A DNA stretch of 64,000 nt from JAEMQF01 sp963775015 (GCA_963775015.1 CAVZHI010000003.1:62001-126000); one strand, 5' to 3'. Positions 16,538 through 25,640 are shown, counted from the stretch's first letter. Notes: generated by a model not told the origin, from the letters alone. Numbers and translations are program-made.

Positions 16538-17866
16538 TCAGCCAGTCATGGGCGAGTGCTGCACGTTCGCGAGCACGTGCGGTGCGGGCAGCGGGCGACG
16601 AATCGCGTCTTCGATTGCGGCAGGAGGCCTGTCAGTCTTTTGCTGCGTCGCCGAGTGCCGTTTCAGAAAATCATCGATCAATTGGTGCACCCTTTCAAAC
16701 GCCGGCTCGCCGGGCAACGGCAGATGGTTCGGGCTGTCGAAAGGTTCGAGGCGTGCGCCACGGATCGACGACGCCATCAGCCGACCTTCTTCAAAGGGTA
16801 CGCGCGCGTCGCGCGGGCTGTGCATGACGAGCGTCGGGCAGGTGACGGCGGCCAGGTCATCCACGACGTGGCACTCGGCGTCGCGGCGCAGCAGCGCCAC
16901 CGCTGCTTGCGGTGTACACGAGACGCGCTGCAGGTGATTGAACGACTCCATTTGCTGGGCGTTTGCGCCGGGCCAATGCAATGAAGTGAGCAACTGCCGA
17001 AATGCGGGGTTGTCGCGCGACCAGCCATCCTCGATGAGACGCAGCATCGCCTGGAAGTTGTCGAGCGACGTGCTCGCCGCGCCGCGGCGCAGCACACCGC
17101 GCGCGAAGCCGCCCAGCAGCACAAGTCCGGTCACGCGCTGCGGGTGTCGAGCCGCGAAGCGGATCGCCGCGGCAGCGCCTGTGGACACACCGAACAAGGC
17201 GAAGCGCTCCAAGTCCGCGGCGTCGGCGACGCTGAGCAAGTCGTCGACGCTTTGCTCGAACGAGCCGGGCGCGCTGTCCCAGTCCGACAGGCCGTAACCG
17301 CGGCCGTCATAGCGCACCAGGTGATGCTGCTGCGACAACGCCTGGATCGCCGGGCCCAAGGTCGCGCTGCGCCAGTCCCAGTCCAGGTGCGTCATCCAGT
17401 GCGCGCAGCGCAGCAGCGGTGCACCTTCACCACTGGTCGCGTAGGCGAGACGAGCTCCGTCTGCTGCGGTGGCGAAGCGGATGTCTTGAACAAACTGCGG
17501 CGTTTCGGCCGAGCCGAGTGGGTTGCCCGACGCCGACGCCGAATGCGCTTGTGCGCTCGCCAATCGATAACCGCGCCGGGGCTCGGTTTGCACGATGCAG
17601 CGCGCGTCGTCGTGCAGTGCGTGGCGCAACTCGAGAATGCACTGCACCAGGCTGTCGTCGCCCACCACCACCTTGGGCCAGACGCTGCGCATCAGCTCGT
17701 CCTTGCTCACGGTGAATCCCGGGCGGCGCGCCAGGCACTGCAACACGGCAAGCACCTGCGGCCGCAGCGGCACGCGCTCGCCGCGGGCGCAGCGCAACTC
17801 GGCGTGTTCGACGTCGAACAAGAATCCAGCGATCGCCAGTTTGTTCGTCTTGTTCTCAGAGTGCAT
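16538..17866 (-). CDS. Winged-helix (OmpR-type) DNA-binding domain fused to alpha/beta hydrolase, copy 2
   Basis: The 442-residue protein is a full-length paralogue of the product of 2133-3440. The winged helix is at about residues 10-105 (LRPQVLAVLQCLARRPG, DDSLVQCILELRHAL, TEPRRGYRL). The hydrolase has nucleophile elbow FGVSTGA, acid in HSPRDARVPFEEG and His in SPNHLPLPG. The nucleophile context differs from copy 1 (GVSTG against GASGG), which hints at a different ligand. The ATG at 17866 (MHSENKTNKL) is chosen because it matches the start of copy 1; the open frame upstream is probably chance. No signal peptide is visible. Likely role: cytoplasmic sensor-regulator; target genes unknown. Confidence 0.85.
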   Translation of the reverse strand: MHSENKTNKLAIAGFLFDVEHAELRCARGERVPLRPQVLAVLQCLARRPGFTVSKDELMRSVWPKVVVGDDSLVQCILELRHALHDDARCIVQTEPRRGYRLASAQAHSASASGNPLGSAETPQFVQDIRFATAADGARLAYATSGEGAPLLRCAHWMTHLDWDWRSATLGPAIQALSQQHHLVRYDGRGYGLSDWDSAPGSFEQSVDDLLSVADAADLERFALFGVSTGAAAAIRFAARHPQRVTGLVLLGGFARGVLRRGAASTSLDNFQAMLRLIEDGWSRDNPAFRQLLTSLHWPGANAQQMESFNHLQRVSCTPQAAVALLRRDAECHVVDDLAAVTCPTLVMHSPRDARVPFEEGRLMASSIRGARLEPFDSPNHLPLPGEPAFERVHQLIDDFLKRHSATQQKTDRPPAAIEDAIRRPLPAPHVLANVQHSPMTG

Positions 17867-18036
17867 TGCCGCAGCCGGTGACACCGCGCGCTCCCCAGTC
17901 ACACTCCCAGTGCAGCGCCAACGGTGTAACAAAGAATACACGCGCACGCCTCGTCGCGCAATCGGTGCACTTCGGTAGGTGCGGCGCGGGGCCGGCAGGC
18001 CTCGGCGGGCGTGCCGGCCGAACGTGAACTGACCGA

Positions 18037-19660
18037 CTACACCCCCCGAACGACGCGCTTGATCAGCTCCGGCCGGCGAATCTTCCCCGTCGGCGTCATC
18101 GGGAAGTCCTGCATCACGACCAGCTCTTCGGGCAGTTTGTAGTCGGCGACGCGGCCCTTCAGAAAATCGATCACCTCGGACAGTTCGAGCGTCGCCCCCG
18201 GCTTGACGATCGCGCACATCGTGTTGCGCTCGCCCAGGCGCGCATCGGGCGCGCCGACGATCGCGACCTGCACGATCTTCGGGTGCGCGTAGAGCAGTTC
18301 TTCGATCTCGCGCGGGAAGTACTTCTTGCCGCCGCGGTTGATGATCTCCTTCTTGCGCCCTGAGATGCGAACGTTGTTCTGCGCGTCGACGAACTGGCCG
18401 AGGTCGCCGGTGCGGAACCAGCCGTCGGCGGTGAAGCTGTCGCGGTTCGCCTGCGGGTTGTTCAGGTAGCCCAGGTGCACCGACGGGCCGATCGCCGCGA
18501 TTTCGCCGACTTCGCCGTGCGGCACGTCGTTGTCCGCGTCGTCGATGATGCGCAGCCCCATCGACGAAACGCAGCGGCCCACTGTGCCGATCACTTTCAA
18601 TGGATCGTCGGTGAAGCGCGTGATCGAATGGAACCCGGTCTCGAGCATGCCGTAGAGCTCGATCAGCTTGGCGGTGGGCACTTGCGTCTGAAACGCGCGG
18701 ATCGTTTCCACCGCCGCCGACGCGCCGCCGGTGATCACGACACGCAACGAATCAAGCTTGCGCGCGGCCAGGTCGGGCGCACCGAGCAGCGCGACGATAG
18801 ACGCCGGCGCCATCGGGATGTAGCTCACACCCTCGCGCTCGATCACGTCGAGCACTCCGGCGGGTGAAAAGCGCTCCAACAGCACGACGCGGCAGCCCGC
18901 CATCACCGCCTGCACGAGCGTGAGGTAGCCCCAGTTCAGGCCGACCGGGAGGAAGTCGAGCATGACCTCTTTTTCGGTGACTTCCAGGTCGTGGTTGAAG
19001 AGCTGCGCCGTCTGCAGCGTCGTGTTGAAGCAGTGCAGCACGCCCTTCGGGTTGCCGGTCGTGCCCGAGGTGAAGCACATGCGCATGATCTCGAAGGGCG
19101 ACATGCGAACGCGCTCTCCCGCGGCGATCTCGGGTGTGGCGTCGACGCACCTTGGCGAAACTCGCGACGTCGGCGCGCTCCACCGCGTCGACGCAGACGA
19201 CGAGCGTCAGCTGCGGCAGCCGTGTGCGCATCGTGTCAATCATCTCCAGGTAGTCGAAGCCCTTGAACTGGCCCGCGCACACGTAAGCCTTGGAGTTGGA
19301 GAACGCGAGGATGTATTCGACCTCGGTGGCGCGAAAGTCGGCGCTGATCTTGTTCGCCACGGCGCCGATCAGTTCCAGCGCAAAGAACACGACCGGGAAC
19401 TCGATTCGATTCGGCAACTGCAAGGTCACGACGTCGCCGCGCCGCACGCCCTGACGGCGCAGGAACTCGGCGAAGCGTTTCACTTCGGACCAGAGTGCGC
19501 CGTAGCTGATGCGGCGGCGCTCGTCGAGCATCGCCTCGCGCTGCGGCGTGGTCGAAGCACGGGCTTCGAGGATGTCGGCAAACGTGCGGTCGCTCCAATA
19601 GCCTTTCGCCGTGTACTCGGCAATCGTCTCGGCGCTCGGGGGGCGCGGTGCTTGGATCAT
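18037..19660 (-). pseudogene. AMP-dependent acyl-CoA synthetase/ligase, single frameshift
   Basis: The N-terminal part starts at the ATG at 19660 after an AAGGAG site (MIQAPRPPSAETIAEY) and continues to DVASFAKV. Near 19145 the frame shifts by one base, and the rest runs from ERVRMSPFEIMRMCFTSG to the stop at 18037. Family motifs are all present: FTSGTTGNPKG (nucleotide binding), YGMLETGF, GWFRTGDLG, ISGRKKEIINRGGKK and PMTPTGKIRRPE with the catalytic Lys. An intact version would be about 540 residues and would activate a carboxylic acid with CoA. It is the last gene of a unit with the SDR and amidohydrolase upstream. A sequencing error is as likely as real inactivation. Confidence 0.8.
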
Positions 19661-19692
19661 GGTGGCAACTCCTTCAAGACGGCGCGCAACGA

Positions 19693-20472
19693 CTAACGAA
19701 CCGCGCGCAGCAGGCCGCCGTCGACCTGGATCGCGGCGCCGGTGACGTACGCGCCCTTGGGCGAAACGAGCAGGGCGACGACGTTTGCGATGTCGTCGAC
19801 GGTGCCAATGCGCCCGAGCGGAATTTCCTGCGTCAGGCGCGCCTGCACGACGTCGGCCGACTCGTTGCCCGCGGCGAACACCTTGCGCAGCCGCGACGTG
19901 TCCACATAACCGGGGCAAATCGTATTCACGTTGATGCGAAACGGCGCGACTTCGAGCGACAGCGTCTTCGCGTAGCCGATCACGCCCGACCAGGTCGCGA
20001 CGGACAAGGCGAAGCCGGGGATTGGCTGGATCGCCGAAATCGCCGTGATGTTGAGGATGCTGCCGCCGCCGCGCGAGCGCATCGACGGCACGACTTCGCG
20101 CACCATGCGCACGACGTACATCAGGTTCTGTTCCACCGCCTTGGCCCAGGCTGTGTCGTCGAACGAGAGCACCGGCCCGAGCGGCGGCGCGCCGTCGTTG
20201 TTGACGAGGATGTCGATGCCGCCGAGCTCGGCGATCGCCGTTGCGGCAACGCGTGCGCAATCGGCGGCGATGCGGCAATCGGCGGCGATGGGCAGCACCG
20301 TCGCGCCGGTTTCTTCGCGAAGCTTTGCCGCCGCTGCGAGCAGCGCCGGCTCACGCCGCGCCGTGATCACGACCTTGGCGCCCTCAGCGGCGAGCGTGCG
20401 CGCGATGCCGTAGCCGATGCCCTGGCTCGCGCCCCCGACGATCGCGACCTTGTCTTTCAGTTCGAGGTTCAT
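19693..20472 (-). CDS. SDR family oxidoreductase lacking canonical YxxxK
   Basis: The 259-residue protein has the cofactor loop GGASQGIGYGIA near residue 14, NNDGAPP near residue 92 and the C-terminal VTGAAIQVDGGLLR, so it is a FabG-like short-chain dehydrogenase. The active-site block reads NITAISAI then ALSVATWSG, so the expected Ser is Ala and the expected Tyr and Lys positions are Ser and Trp. This makes normal SDR redox catalysis doubtful. The start ATG at 20472 overlaps the stop of the upstream amidohydrolase by 4 nt (ATGA), and the acyl-CoA ligase begins 32 nt downstream, so the three form one operon. Confidence 0.85.
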   Translation of the reverse strand: MNLELKDKVAIVGGASQGIGYGIARTLAAEGAKVVITARREPALLAAAAKLREETGATVLPIAADCRIAADCARVAATAIAELGGIDILVNNDGAPPLGPVLSFDDTAWAKAVEQNLMYVVRMVREVVPSMRSRGGGSILNITAISAIQPIPGFALSVATWSGVIGYAKTLSLEVAPFRINVNTICPGYVDTSRLRKVFAAGNESADVVQARLTQEIPLGRIGTVDDIANVVALLVSPKGAYVTGAAIQVDGGLLRAVR

Positions 20473-21329
20473 GCGCGTTTCACCTGATCCAGAAAGCGCT
20501 CGGCGTTGCGGTGGAACACGTCTTCGAGAACGTCTTCGGCGTAACCTTCCTTGCGCCAGTCGCCCACCAGTCGCTCGTAGGTGAACAGCGGATAGTCGGC
20601 GCCGAACATGATGCGCTCGCGCAGGCGCCGCGAGATGTCGTGCTTGAGGTCGGGTTGAAAGTACTTCGGCGACCAGCCGTGCAGCTCGTACCAGATGTTG
20701 CGCTTGTGGATCAACACGGCGATCGTCTCCGCCTGCCACGGCCAGCCGGGGCGCGCAGCGACGATCGTCATCTGCGGATACTTCGCCGCCACCCAGTCCA
20801 GATGGCGCGGGTGGCAATGGTCGAGCAGGATGCCGTCGCCCCCGGGCAGGCCGGCGCCGAGACCCGTCGTGCCGACAAAAATCAACACCGGGATCTTCGC
20901 CTCGATGCACAGCTCGTAGAACGGCGCCCACGCCGGGTCGCTGGGCGGCCCGCTGCCCGAGCCGGATACGGCAAAGCCGATGAAGCCGGGTGCTGCGTCG
21001 ATGCAGCGGCGCAGTTCGCGCACGCCCTCCAAGCCGGTGTGCGGGTCGATGTGGATCCAGTGGCCGAGGATCACGTCGGCGTGCGCGCGCTGCGTCGCGA
21101 ATCCGTAGTCGAACACCTCGCGTGCCTGCGACAGCGGAATGAATTTCGTGAAACCGAAGTCGAGGATCGATCTCACGTTGCTCGCCCGGAAGTACGCCGC
21201 CATCTGTTCTTCGGTGTGGAACGTCGGCTGCGAATTCCACGTCGCCTTTTGCTGTTCGAGCTGCGCCGGCGTGTGCAGCGCGTAGCCGCGCTTCGTGCCC
21301 CAATGGGAATGGATGTCGATGAGTTTCAT
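20469..21329 (-). CDS. Amidohydrolase-2 family metal-dependent hydrolase/decarboxylase
   Basis: The 286-residue protein starts MKLIDIHSHWG, the N-terminal metal-binding HxH of the PF04909 amidohydrolase family, which includes ACMS and resorcylate decarboxylases. Other likely ligands are GHWIHIDPHTG in the middle, LDHCHPRHLDW, and the C-terminal Asp in IMFGADYPLF. It probably acts on a carboxylated ring-derived or CoA-linked intermediate in the cytoplasm; the exact reaction is unknown. The ATG at 21329 is chosen because the first residues match the family. It leads the operon with the SDR (4-nt overlap) and the acyl-CoA ligase. The IS110 element begins within about 10-40 nt of its start codon. 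Confidence 0.8.
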   Translation of the reverse strand: MKLIDIHSHWGTKRGYALHTPAQLEQQKATWNSQPTFHTEEQMAAYFRASNVRSILDFGFTKFIPLSQAREVFDYGFATQRAHADVILGHWIHIDPHTGLEGVRELRRCIDAAPGFIGFAVSGSGSGPPSDPAWAPFYELCIEAKIPVLIFVGTTGLGAGLPGGDGILLDHCHPRHLDWVAAKYPQMTIVAARPGWPWQAETIAVLIHKRNIWYELHGWSPKYFQPDLKHDISRRLRERIMFGADYPLFTYERLVGDWRKEGYAEDVLEDVFHRNAERFLDQVKRA

Positions 21330-21337
21330 GTCAGTTG

Positions 21338-21367
21338 CTCCACCGCGCTTCGCGCGACCCGCGACGC
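21338..21367. repeat. Left copy of imperfect direct repeat flanking the IS110 element
   Basis: This 30-nt segment matches 22815-22844 at 24 of 30 positions in the same orientation. Shared blocks are CTCCAC, TCGCGCGAC and CGCGAC. Both copies contain a palindrome-like core, and they bracket the transposase and its non-coding flanks. Confidence 0.5.
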
Positions 21368-21567
21368 ATGAAACGGGCGTCAAATAGCGGTGCGGCGTCC
21401 GGCAAAGAGGTCGGTTTGTACTTGGTGCCTCGAACCCGTATGTCAGTTGGACCCGCGGCCTCACGAGCACCCCGCACTGTCGCCCTGGGCCTCGCGCCCT
21501 TGAGCACGCATCCTAGAGTTCGATGACGTGGGCCGCACGCCGATGTCGCCGCACATTGGAGGCGATC

Positions 21568-22791
21568 ATGGATGTCATCTACCCGCGCTGCGCGGGCCTG
21601 GACGTGCACAAGCAGACCGTGGTGGCGTGTGTGCGTGTGGCCGGCAACGGCCCGCTGTTTCAGGAAGTGCGCACCTTTGCCACGACCACCTCGGGGCTGC
21701 TGGCCCTGGCCGACTGGCTTGAGTCCTTCGGCGTCACGCACGTGGCCATGGAGGCCACCGGCGTGTACTGGAAACCGGTGTGGCATATCCTCGAAGGCCA
21801 CTTCGAGTTGATACTGGCCAACGCCGCGCATGTGAAGAACGTGCCCGGTCGCAAGACCGACGTCAACGACGCGACGTGGCTGGCCGACCTGCTGGCCCAC
21901 GGACTGATCCGTGCCAGTTTCGTACCGCCCGTGGCCGTGCAGGAGTTGCGTACTCTTACGCGCACCCGCAAGCAGTTCGTGCGCGAGCGCAGCGCGCACG
22001 TTCAGCGCATCGAGAAGGTGCTTGAGGACGCCAACCTCAAGCTCGGCGTCGTGCTCAGCGACATCCTGGGCAAGAGCGGGCGCGCGGTGCTGCAGGCGAT
22101 CATCGACGGCCAGACCGACCCCCAGCGGCTGGCCTCGTGCGTCAGCGGCCGCGTCAAGGCCAGCCGCGCCGAGTTGCTTGAAGCCCTGCGAGGGCACGTC
22201 AGCGCGCATCACCGCTTCATGCTCAAGCTGCACCTGGCCCACATCGACGCGCTGGACAAGGCCGTCGCTGACCTGGAGAAGGAGGTGGGCCTCGGCCTGG
22301 AGCCGTTTCGACAGGCCGCCAAGCTGTTGAGCACGATGCCGGGCTTGAGCGATGTCAGCGCGCACGTGATCGTGGCCGAAATCGGCATCGACATGTCGCG
22401 CTTCCCCACACCCGGCCACCTGCTGTCCTGGGCCTGCCTGTGCCCACGCAACGACGAGAGCGCCGGCAAGCGCCGCAGCACCCGGGTGCGCAAGGGTGGC
22501 AAGTGGCTCAAGACCACGTTGGTTCAAGCCGCCTGGGCTGCCGTAAAGGTTAAGGGCGGATATCTGCAGGCGCAGTTCCACCGGCTGCGCGCTCGTCGCG
22601 GCGCCAAAAAAGCCATCATGGGTGTGGCTGCCTCCATGCTCACCGCCGCCTGGCACATGCTGCGCAACCAGACAGAGTGGCGCGACTTGGGAGCCGCGCA
22701 CTTCGACCGTGCCGACGCCACCAAGACAGCCAACCGCTTGATCCGCAGACTTCAGCAGATCGGTTACGCCGTACAGGTCACGCCTGCTTGA
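21568..22791 (+). CDS. IS110 family transposase
   Basis: The 407-residue protein is full length for the family. The N-terminal DEDD RuvC-like domain shows AGLDVHKQTVVACV, HVAMEATGVYWKPV and RKTDVNDATWLADLL. The C-terminal Transposase_20 domain shows TMPGLSDVSAHVIVAEIG, LLSWACLCPRNDESAGKR and VRKGGKWLKTTLVQA, including the Ser next to AGKR thought to act in recombination. The start ATG at 21568 follows TTGGAGGCGATC. No frameshift is seen, so the element may still be active. Confidence 0.93.
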   Translation: MDVIYPRCAGLDVHKQTVVACVRVAGNGPLFQEVRTFATTTSGLLALADWLESFGVTHVAMEATGVYWKPVWHILEGHFELILANAAHVKNVPGRKTDVNDATWLADLLAHGLIRASFVPPVAVQELRTLTRTRKQFVRERSAHVQRIEKVLEDANLKLGVVLSDILGKSGRAVLQAIIDGQTDPQRLASCVSGRVKASRAELLEALRGHVSAHHRFMLKLHLAHIDALDKAVADLEKEVGLGLEPFRQAAKLLSTMPGLSDVSAHVIVAEIGIDMSRFPTPGHLLSWACLCPRNDESAGKRRSTRVRKGGKWLKTTLVQAAWAAVKVKGGYLQAQFHRLRARRGAKKAIMGVAASMLTAAWHMLRNQTEWRDLGAAHFDRADATKTANRLIRRLQQIGYAVQVTPA

Positions 22792-22814
22792 AGAAGTCAG
22801 TTTCATCCTAGGTC

Positions 22815-22844
22815 CTCCACTGTGTGTCGCGCGACTCGCGACAC
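22815..22844. repeat. Right copy of imperfect direct repeat, with perfect palindrome
   Basis: This is the counterpart of 21338-21367. Positions 22824-22844 form a perfect hairpin with 8-nt arms GTGTCGCG and CGCGACAC around a 5-nt loop. From here to the livF stop at 23185 (about 340 nt) I see no gene, only the REP pair at 22983-23081. Confidence 0.5.
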
Positions 22845-22982
22845 GAAATGCCGATGCCGTGTGAATGATGGCCTTCGGCTCATTGCTGACGTTCGAATGT
22901 CCGCTGTGCGTGCGCCCAGCCCGTCACTGCACAAAGCCCAGCATGACAACGTGCAAGGCGAATAGCACCCCGCAAGAAGTCC

Positions 22983-23081
22983 GTCATCCCGGCGAAAGCC
23001 GGGATCCACCCGTGGAAGTCGCGCGTCCAGCGATGCGTTCATCGCGTGCAACCGGTGGATCCCGGCTTTCGCCGGGATGAC
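22983..23081. repeat. REP-type palindrome pair (locus B)
   Basis: Units at 22983-23009 and 23055-23081 are inverted copies of the 27-nt element with core CCCGGCTTTCGCCGGG, 45 nt apart. They lie downstream of the livF end and beside the IS110 element. Confidence 0.9.
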
Positions 23082-23184
23082 GAGGGTTGTTGGGCAAGCC
23101 TCCAGGCCACATCGAACGGCAGCAACGGGCCGGTTGCGGCCGGCAAGCCGCCGCGCACCCTAAGCGAGCCAATTCGCAGCAGTC

Positions 23185-23910
23185 TCACGCCGGCCATGTC
23201 AATGCGCCGCTCCGAGATAGGATTTTTCGATTCGCGCATCTCGCGCCAACACGTCGGCCGGGCCGTGCAAGCGCGACGCTGCCGTTTTCCAGAACGTAGC
23301 AGTAGCTCGCCAGGCGCAGCACCTTGCGCGCGTTCTGTTCGGCGATGAGGATCGACGCGCCGGCGCGGTGGATGTCGGCGATTCGCTCCAGGATGGTGTC
23401 GAACACCTTGGGTGCCAGGCCGAGCGACGGCTCATCCAGGAGCAGCAGCTTCGGGCTGCCCATCATCGCGCGGCCAATGGCAAGCATTTGCTGCTCACCG
23501 CCGGACAGATAGGCGGCGGCCTGTTTGGTGCGCTCCTTGAGCACCGGGAACATCGTGCACACGAGGTCCAGCCGTTCGTCGATGACACGTCGGTCGGTTT
23601 GCAGGTAGGCACCGAGTTCCAGGTTCTCGCGAACGCTCATCGCGCCGAACAGCATTCGTCCCTGCGGCACCTGGATCACGCCACGGCGCACCGCGGCGTC
23701 TGCGGTGCTCGCCGTGAGCGACTCGCCGTTGAACTCGATGTGGCCCGCGTGCACCGGGTTCAGCGCCGAGATCGCGCGCAGCAGTGCGGTCTTCCCCGCG
23801 CCGTTCGCGCCGAGAACGCCGACGATGGCCCGCTCCGGCACGTCGAGCGTGATGCCCTTCAGGACGGCAACACGCGTGTAGCCCGAGACCAGGCCTTCAA
23901 TGCGCAGCAT
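23185..23910 (-). CDS. livF: Branched-chain amino acid-type ABC transporter ATP-binding protein LivF, C-terminus shifted
   Basis: The 241-residue protein is one of the two cytoplasmic ATPases of a HAAT/Liv importer. Walker A is GANGAGKTA near residue 35, the Q-loop region is IQVPQGRMLFG, the signature is LSGGEQQML, Walker B is LLLLDEPSLGLAP and the H-loop region is ILIAEQN. The last residues do not fit the family: near 23268 a one-base shift would give GPADVLARDARIEKSYLG and a stop at 23199, the normal LivF ending. The start at 23910 overlaps the end of livG by 14 nt. Confidence 0.85.
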   Translation of the reverse strand: MLRIEGLVSGYTRVAVLKGITLDVPERAIVGVLGANGAGKTALLRAISALNPVHAGHIEFNGESLTASTADAAVRRGVIQVPQGRMLFGAMSVRENLELGAYLQTDRRVIDERLDLVCTMFPVLKERTKQAAAYLSGGEQQMLAIGRAMMGSPKLLLLDEPSLGLAPKVFDTILERIADIHRAGASILIAEQNARKVLRLASYCYVLENGSVALARPGRRVGARCANRKILSRSGALTWPA

Positions 23911-24687
23911 CGTTGCTCACCCCGTCGCCCAGGTACGCGTCGATGACGGCCGGGTTGCTTTGCACCTCGCGGGCGTGCCCTGCGCGATCACGGCGCCCTG
24001 CTGCATCACGGTCACCGTGTCGGCCAAGCGCCATCATGACGCGCATGTTGTGCTCGATGACGAGCAGCGTGATGTTCTGCGCCTGCGCGACTTCGCGCGC
24101 CGCGGCGATCGCGCTGTCGGCCTCCGAAGCGCTCATTCCCGAGGTCGGCTCGTCCATCAGCAGGAGAGTGGGGCGCGCCGCGAGCGCACGCGCGAGGTCC
24201 ATGCGCTTGAGCAGGCCGAACGGCAGGTCGGCGGCGCGCTCATGGCGATGCGGCCAGAGTTCGAAGCGCTCGAGGATCGCGTGCGCCGCGTCGCGCGCCG
24301 TCGCCCTCCGCGCGCCGCGCGCCCGGAGTGGCGAGCGCCGCCGCGGCCATGCCGAGGGGAATGCGCCGGGCCACGCCGACGAGCACGTTGTCGAGCAGGC
24401 TCATGTCGAAGAACGGCTCGACATGCTGGAACGTGCGGCCGATGCCGAGCCGGCTGATCTGGTGCGGTGGCCGGTTCGCAGATGTCTGAGCCCGTCCAGC
24501 GTGATGTTGCCCGCGGCCGCGGCGAACCGTGCCGGTGATCGCGTTGATCACGGTCGTCTTGCCGGCGCCATTGGGGCCGATCAGGCCGCGAATCTCGCCT
24601 GGAGCGAGCGTCAGCGACACGCCGTTCACGGCGAGCAGACCGGCGAAACGGACGATCGAGATTGTCGACTTGCAGGCGCGGCGTCAT
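23897..24687 (-). pseudogene. livG: ABC transporter ATP-binding protein LivG, multiple frameshifts
   Basis: The gene starts at the ATG at 24687 (MTPRLQVDNL), overlapping the livM stop by 4 nt, and ends at 23897 (SNPAVIDAYLG). Conserved blocks survive in different frames: NGVSLTLAPGEIRGLIGPNG with Walker A GPNGAGKTT, then GNITLDG, then RLGIGRTFQHVEPF, then ERAADLPFGLLKRMDLARAL with LLLMDEP, then TLLVIEHNMRVMM, then a final shifted tail. At least six indels are needed to join them, yet I see no internal decay of the motifs. Either this stretch is poorly assembled or the gene was inactivated recently. Without LivG the importer would depend on LivF alone. Confidence 0.8.
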
Positions 24688-25640
24688 GGTGCTTCGCCCT
24701 CGCGCGGCGCGCTGCGCCGCAGCTTGCGCACCCCCGCCTGCCACAGCGTCACCAGACCATGCGGCATGAAGATCAGGAAGCCGAGCAGGATCAGCGTGTA
24801 GATCACGTCGCTGTATTCCTTGACCGGGCGCAGCACTTCGGGCAACGCACTCAACACAGCGGCGCCGATCACCGAACCGGCCACCGACCCCATGCCGCCG
24901 ACGACGATGAACGTGATCTGGCGCAACGCCGCCGACACGCCGAATTCGTTCGGGTCGATGAATCCGACCACCACCGCCATCAAGCCACCGGCAACGCCTG
25001 CGTAAAGCGCCGACAGCGCAAACGCGGCGAGCTTGACCCGCGCGACGGACACGCCGAGCGCCTGCGCCGCGTGTGGGCTCGTGCGCACTGCGTTGAGTTC
25101 GCGCCCTGCGCGCGAGGCGAGCAGGTTGCGCGCGGTCCAGATCGCGAAGCCGCAGACGGCGAGCACGATCAGGTACATCGGGTAGAAGCCGATTCGCATG
25201 CCGGGAAGCAGGGCGGGGTTCGGCACCTTCAGGCCACGCACGCCGCCGGTCACGTCGGCAAACTCCTCGATGACGATTTGCACGATCTGCAGGAAGCCGA
25301 GCGTGGCCAGCGCGAGGTAGATGCCTTGCAGGCGGCTGGCAGGCAGCCCGAGCAATCCGCCGAGCCCCGCAGCGAGCGCCGCAGCGATCGGAATCGCGAG
25401 CCAGAACGGCAGCCCCATGTGCAACGTGAGCAACGTCGTACCGTACGCGCCCACAGCCATGAACGACGAGTGGCACAGCGAAATTTGCCCCGAGTTGCCC
25501 GTCAACAGGTTCAGGCCGACGGCGGCGATGACATTGATCATCGCCAGGCTCAGCAGATAGATCGGGTAGCTGCCCATGAATCCGCCGGCCAAGGCGAGCA
25601 GTGCCAGCACGATCAAGCCCACGCGGGTGCTCGTGGCCAC
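24684..25640 (-). CDS. livM: Branched-chain amino acid-type ABC transporter permease LivM
   Basis: This 318-residue inner-membrane permease has about eight to ten hydrophobic segments. The family signature GLNLLTGNSGQISLCHSSFM is near residue 43, followed by GLPASRLQGIYLALATLGF and the EAA-like loop SPHAAQALGVSVARVKLAAF. The start is GTG at 25640, 3 nt after the livH stop. The stop overlaps the livG start by 4 nt. It pairs with LivH to form the channel. Given the neighbouring acyl-CoA genes, the substrate may be an aromatic or alicyclic acid rather than an amino acid; this is inference. Confidence 0.92.
   Translation of the reverse strand: MATSTRVGLIVLALLALAGGFMGSYPIYLLSLAMINVIAAVGLNLLTGNSGQISLCHSSFMAVGAYGTTLLTLHMGLPFWLAIPIAAALAAGLGGLLGLPASRLQGIYLALATLGFLQIVQIVIEEFADVTGGVRGLKVPNPALLPGMRIGFYPMYLIVLAVCGFAIWTARNLLASRAGRELNAVRTSPHAAQALGVSVARVKLAAFALSALYAGVAGGLMAVVVGFIDPNEFGVSAALRQITFIVVGGMGSVAGSVIGAAVLSALPEVLRPVKEYSDVIYTLILLGFLIFMPHGLVTLWQAGVRKLRRSAPREGEAP

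Larger units (their letters stand above)
21338..22844 (+). mobile_element. IS110-family insertion sequence (approximate limits)
   Basis: The element contains one transposase gene (21568-22791) with about 200 nt of non-coding sequence before it and a short tail. The limits are set by the imperfect 30-nt direct repeats at 21338-21367 and 22815-22844; the true ends lie inside or at these. The resulting size of about 1.45-1.5 kb is normal for IS110. The family lacks classical terminal inverted repeats and often targets palindromic repeats. The upstream non-coding part is where IS110-group elements encode a bridge RNA; I cannot fold it here. The element lies between the liv importer genes and the amidohydrolase-SDR-ligase genes. 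Confidence 0.75.

Noticed and set aside
17924..17941. GTGTA-N8-TACAC inverted repeat upstream of the second regulator-hydrolase
   Set aside because: Half sites are only 5 nt, and no similar motif was seen upstream of the first paralogue, so an operator cannot be supported.
18752..20278. A 508-codon minus-strand frame across the SDR and ligase
   Set aside because: Only its middle part (19660 to about 19145) is the true ligase N-terminus; the rest is a shadow of the SDR or post-frameshift sequence.
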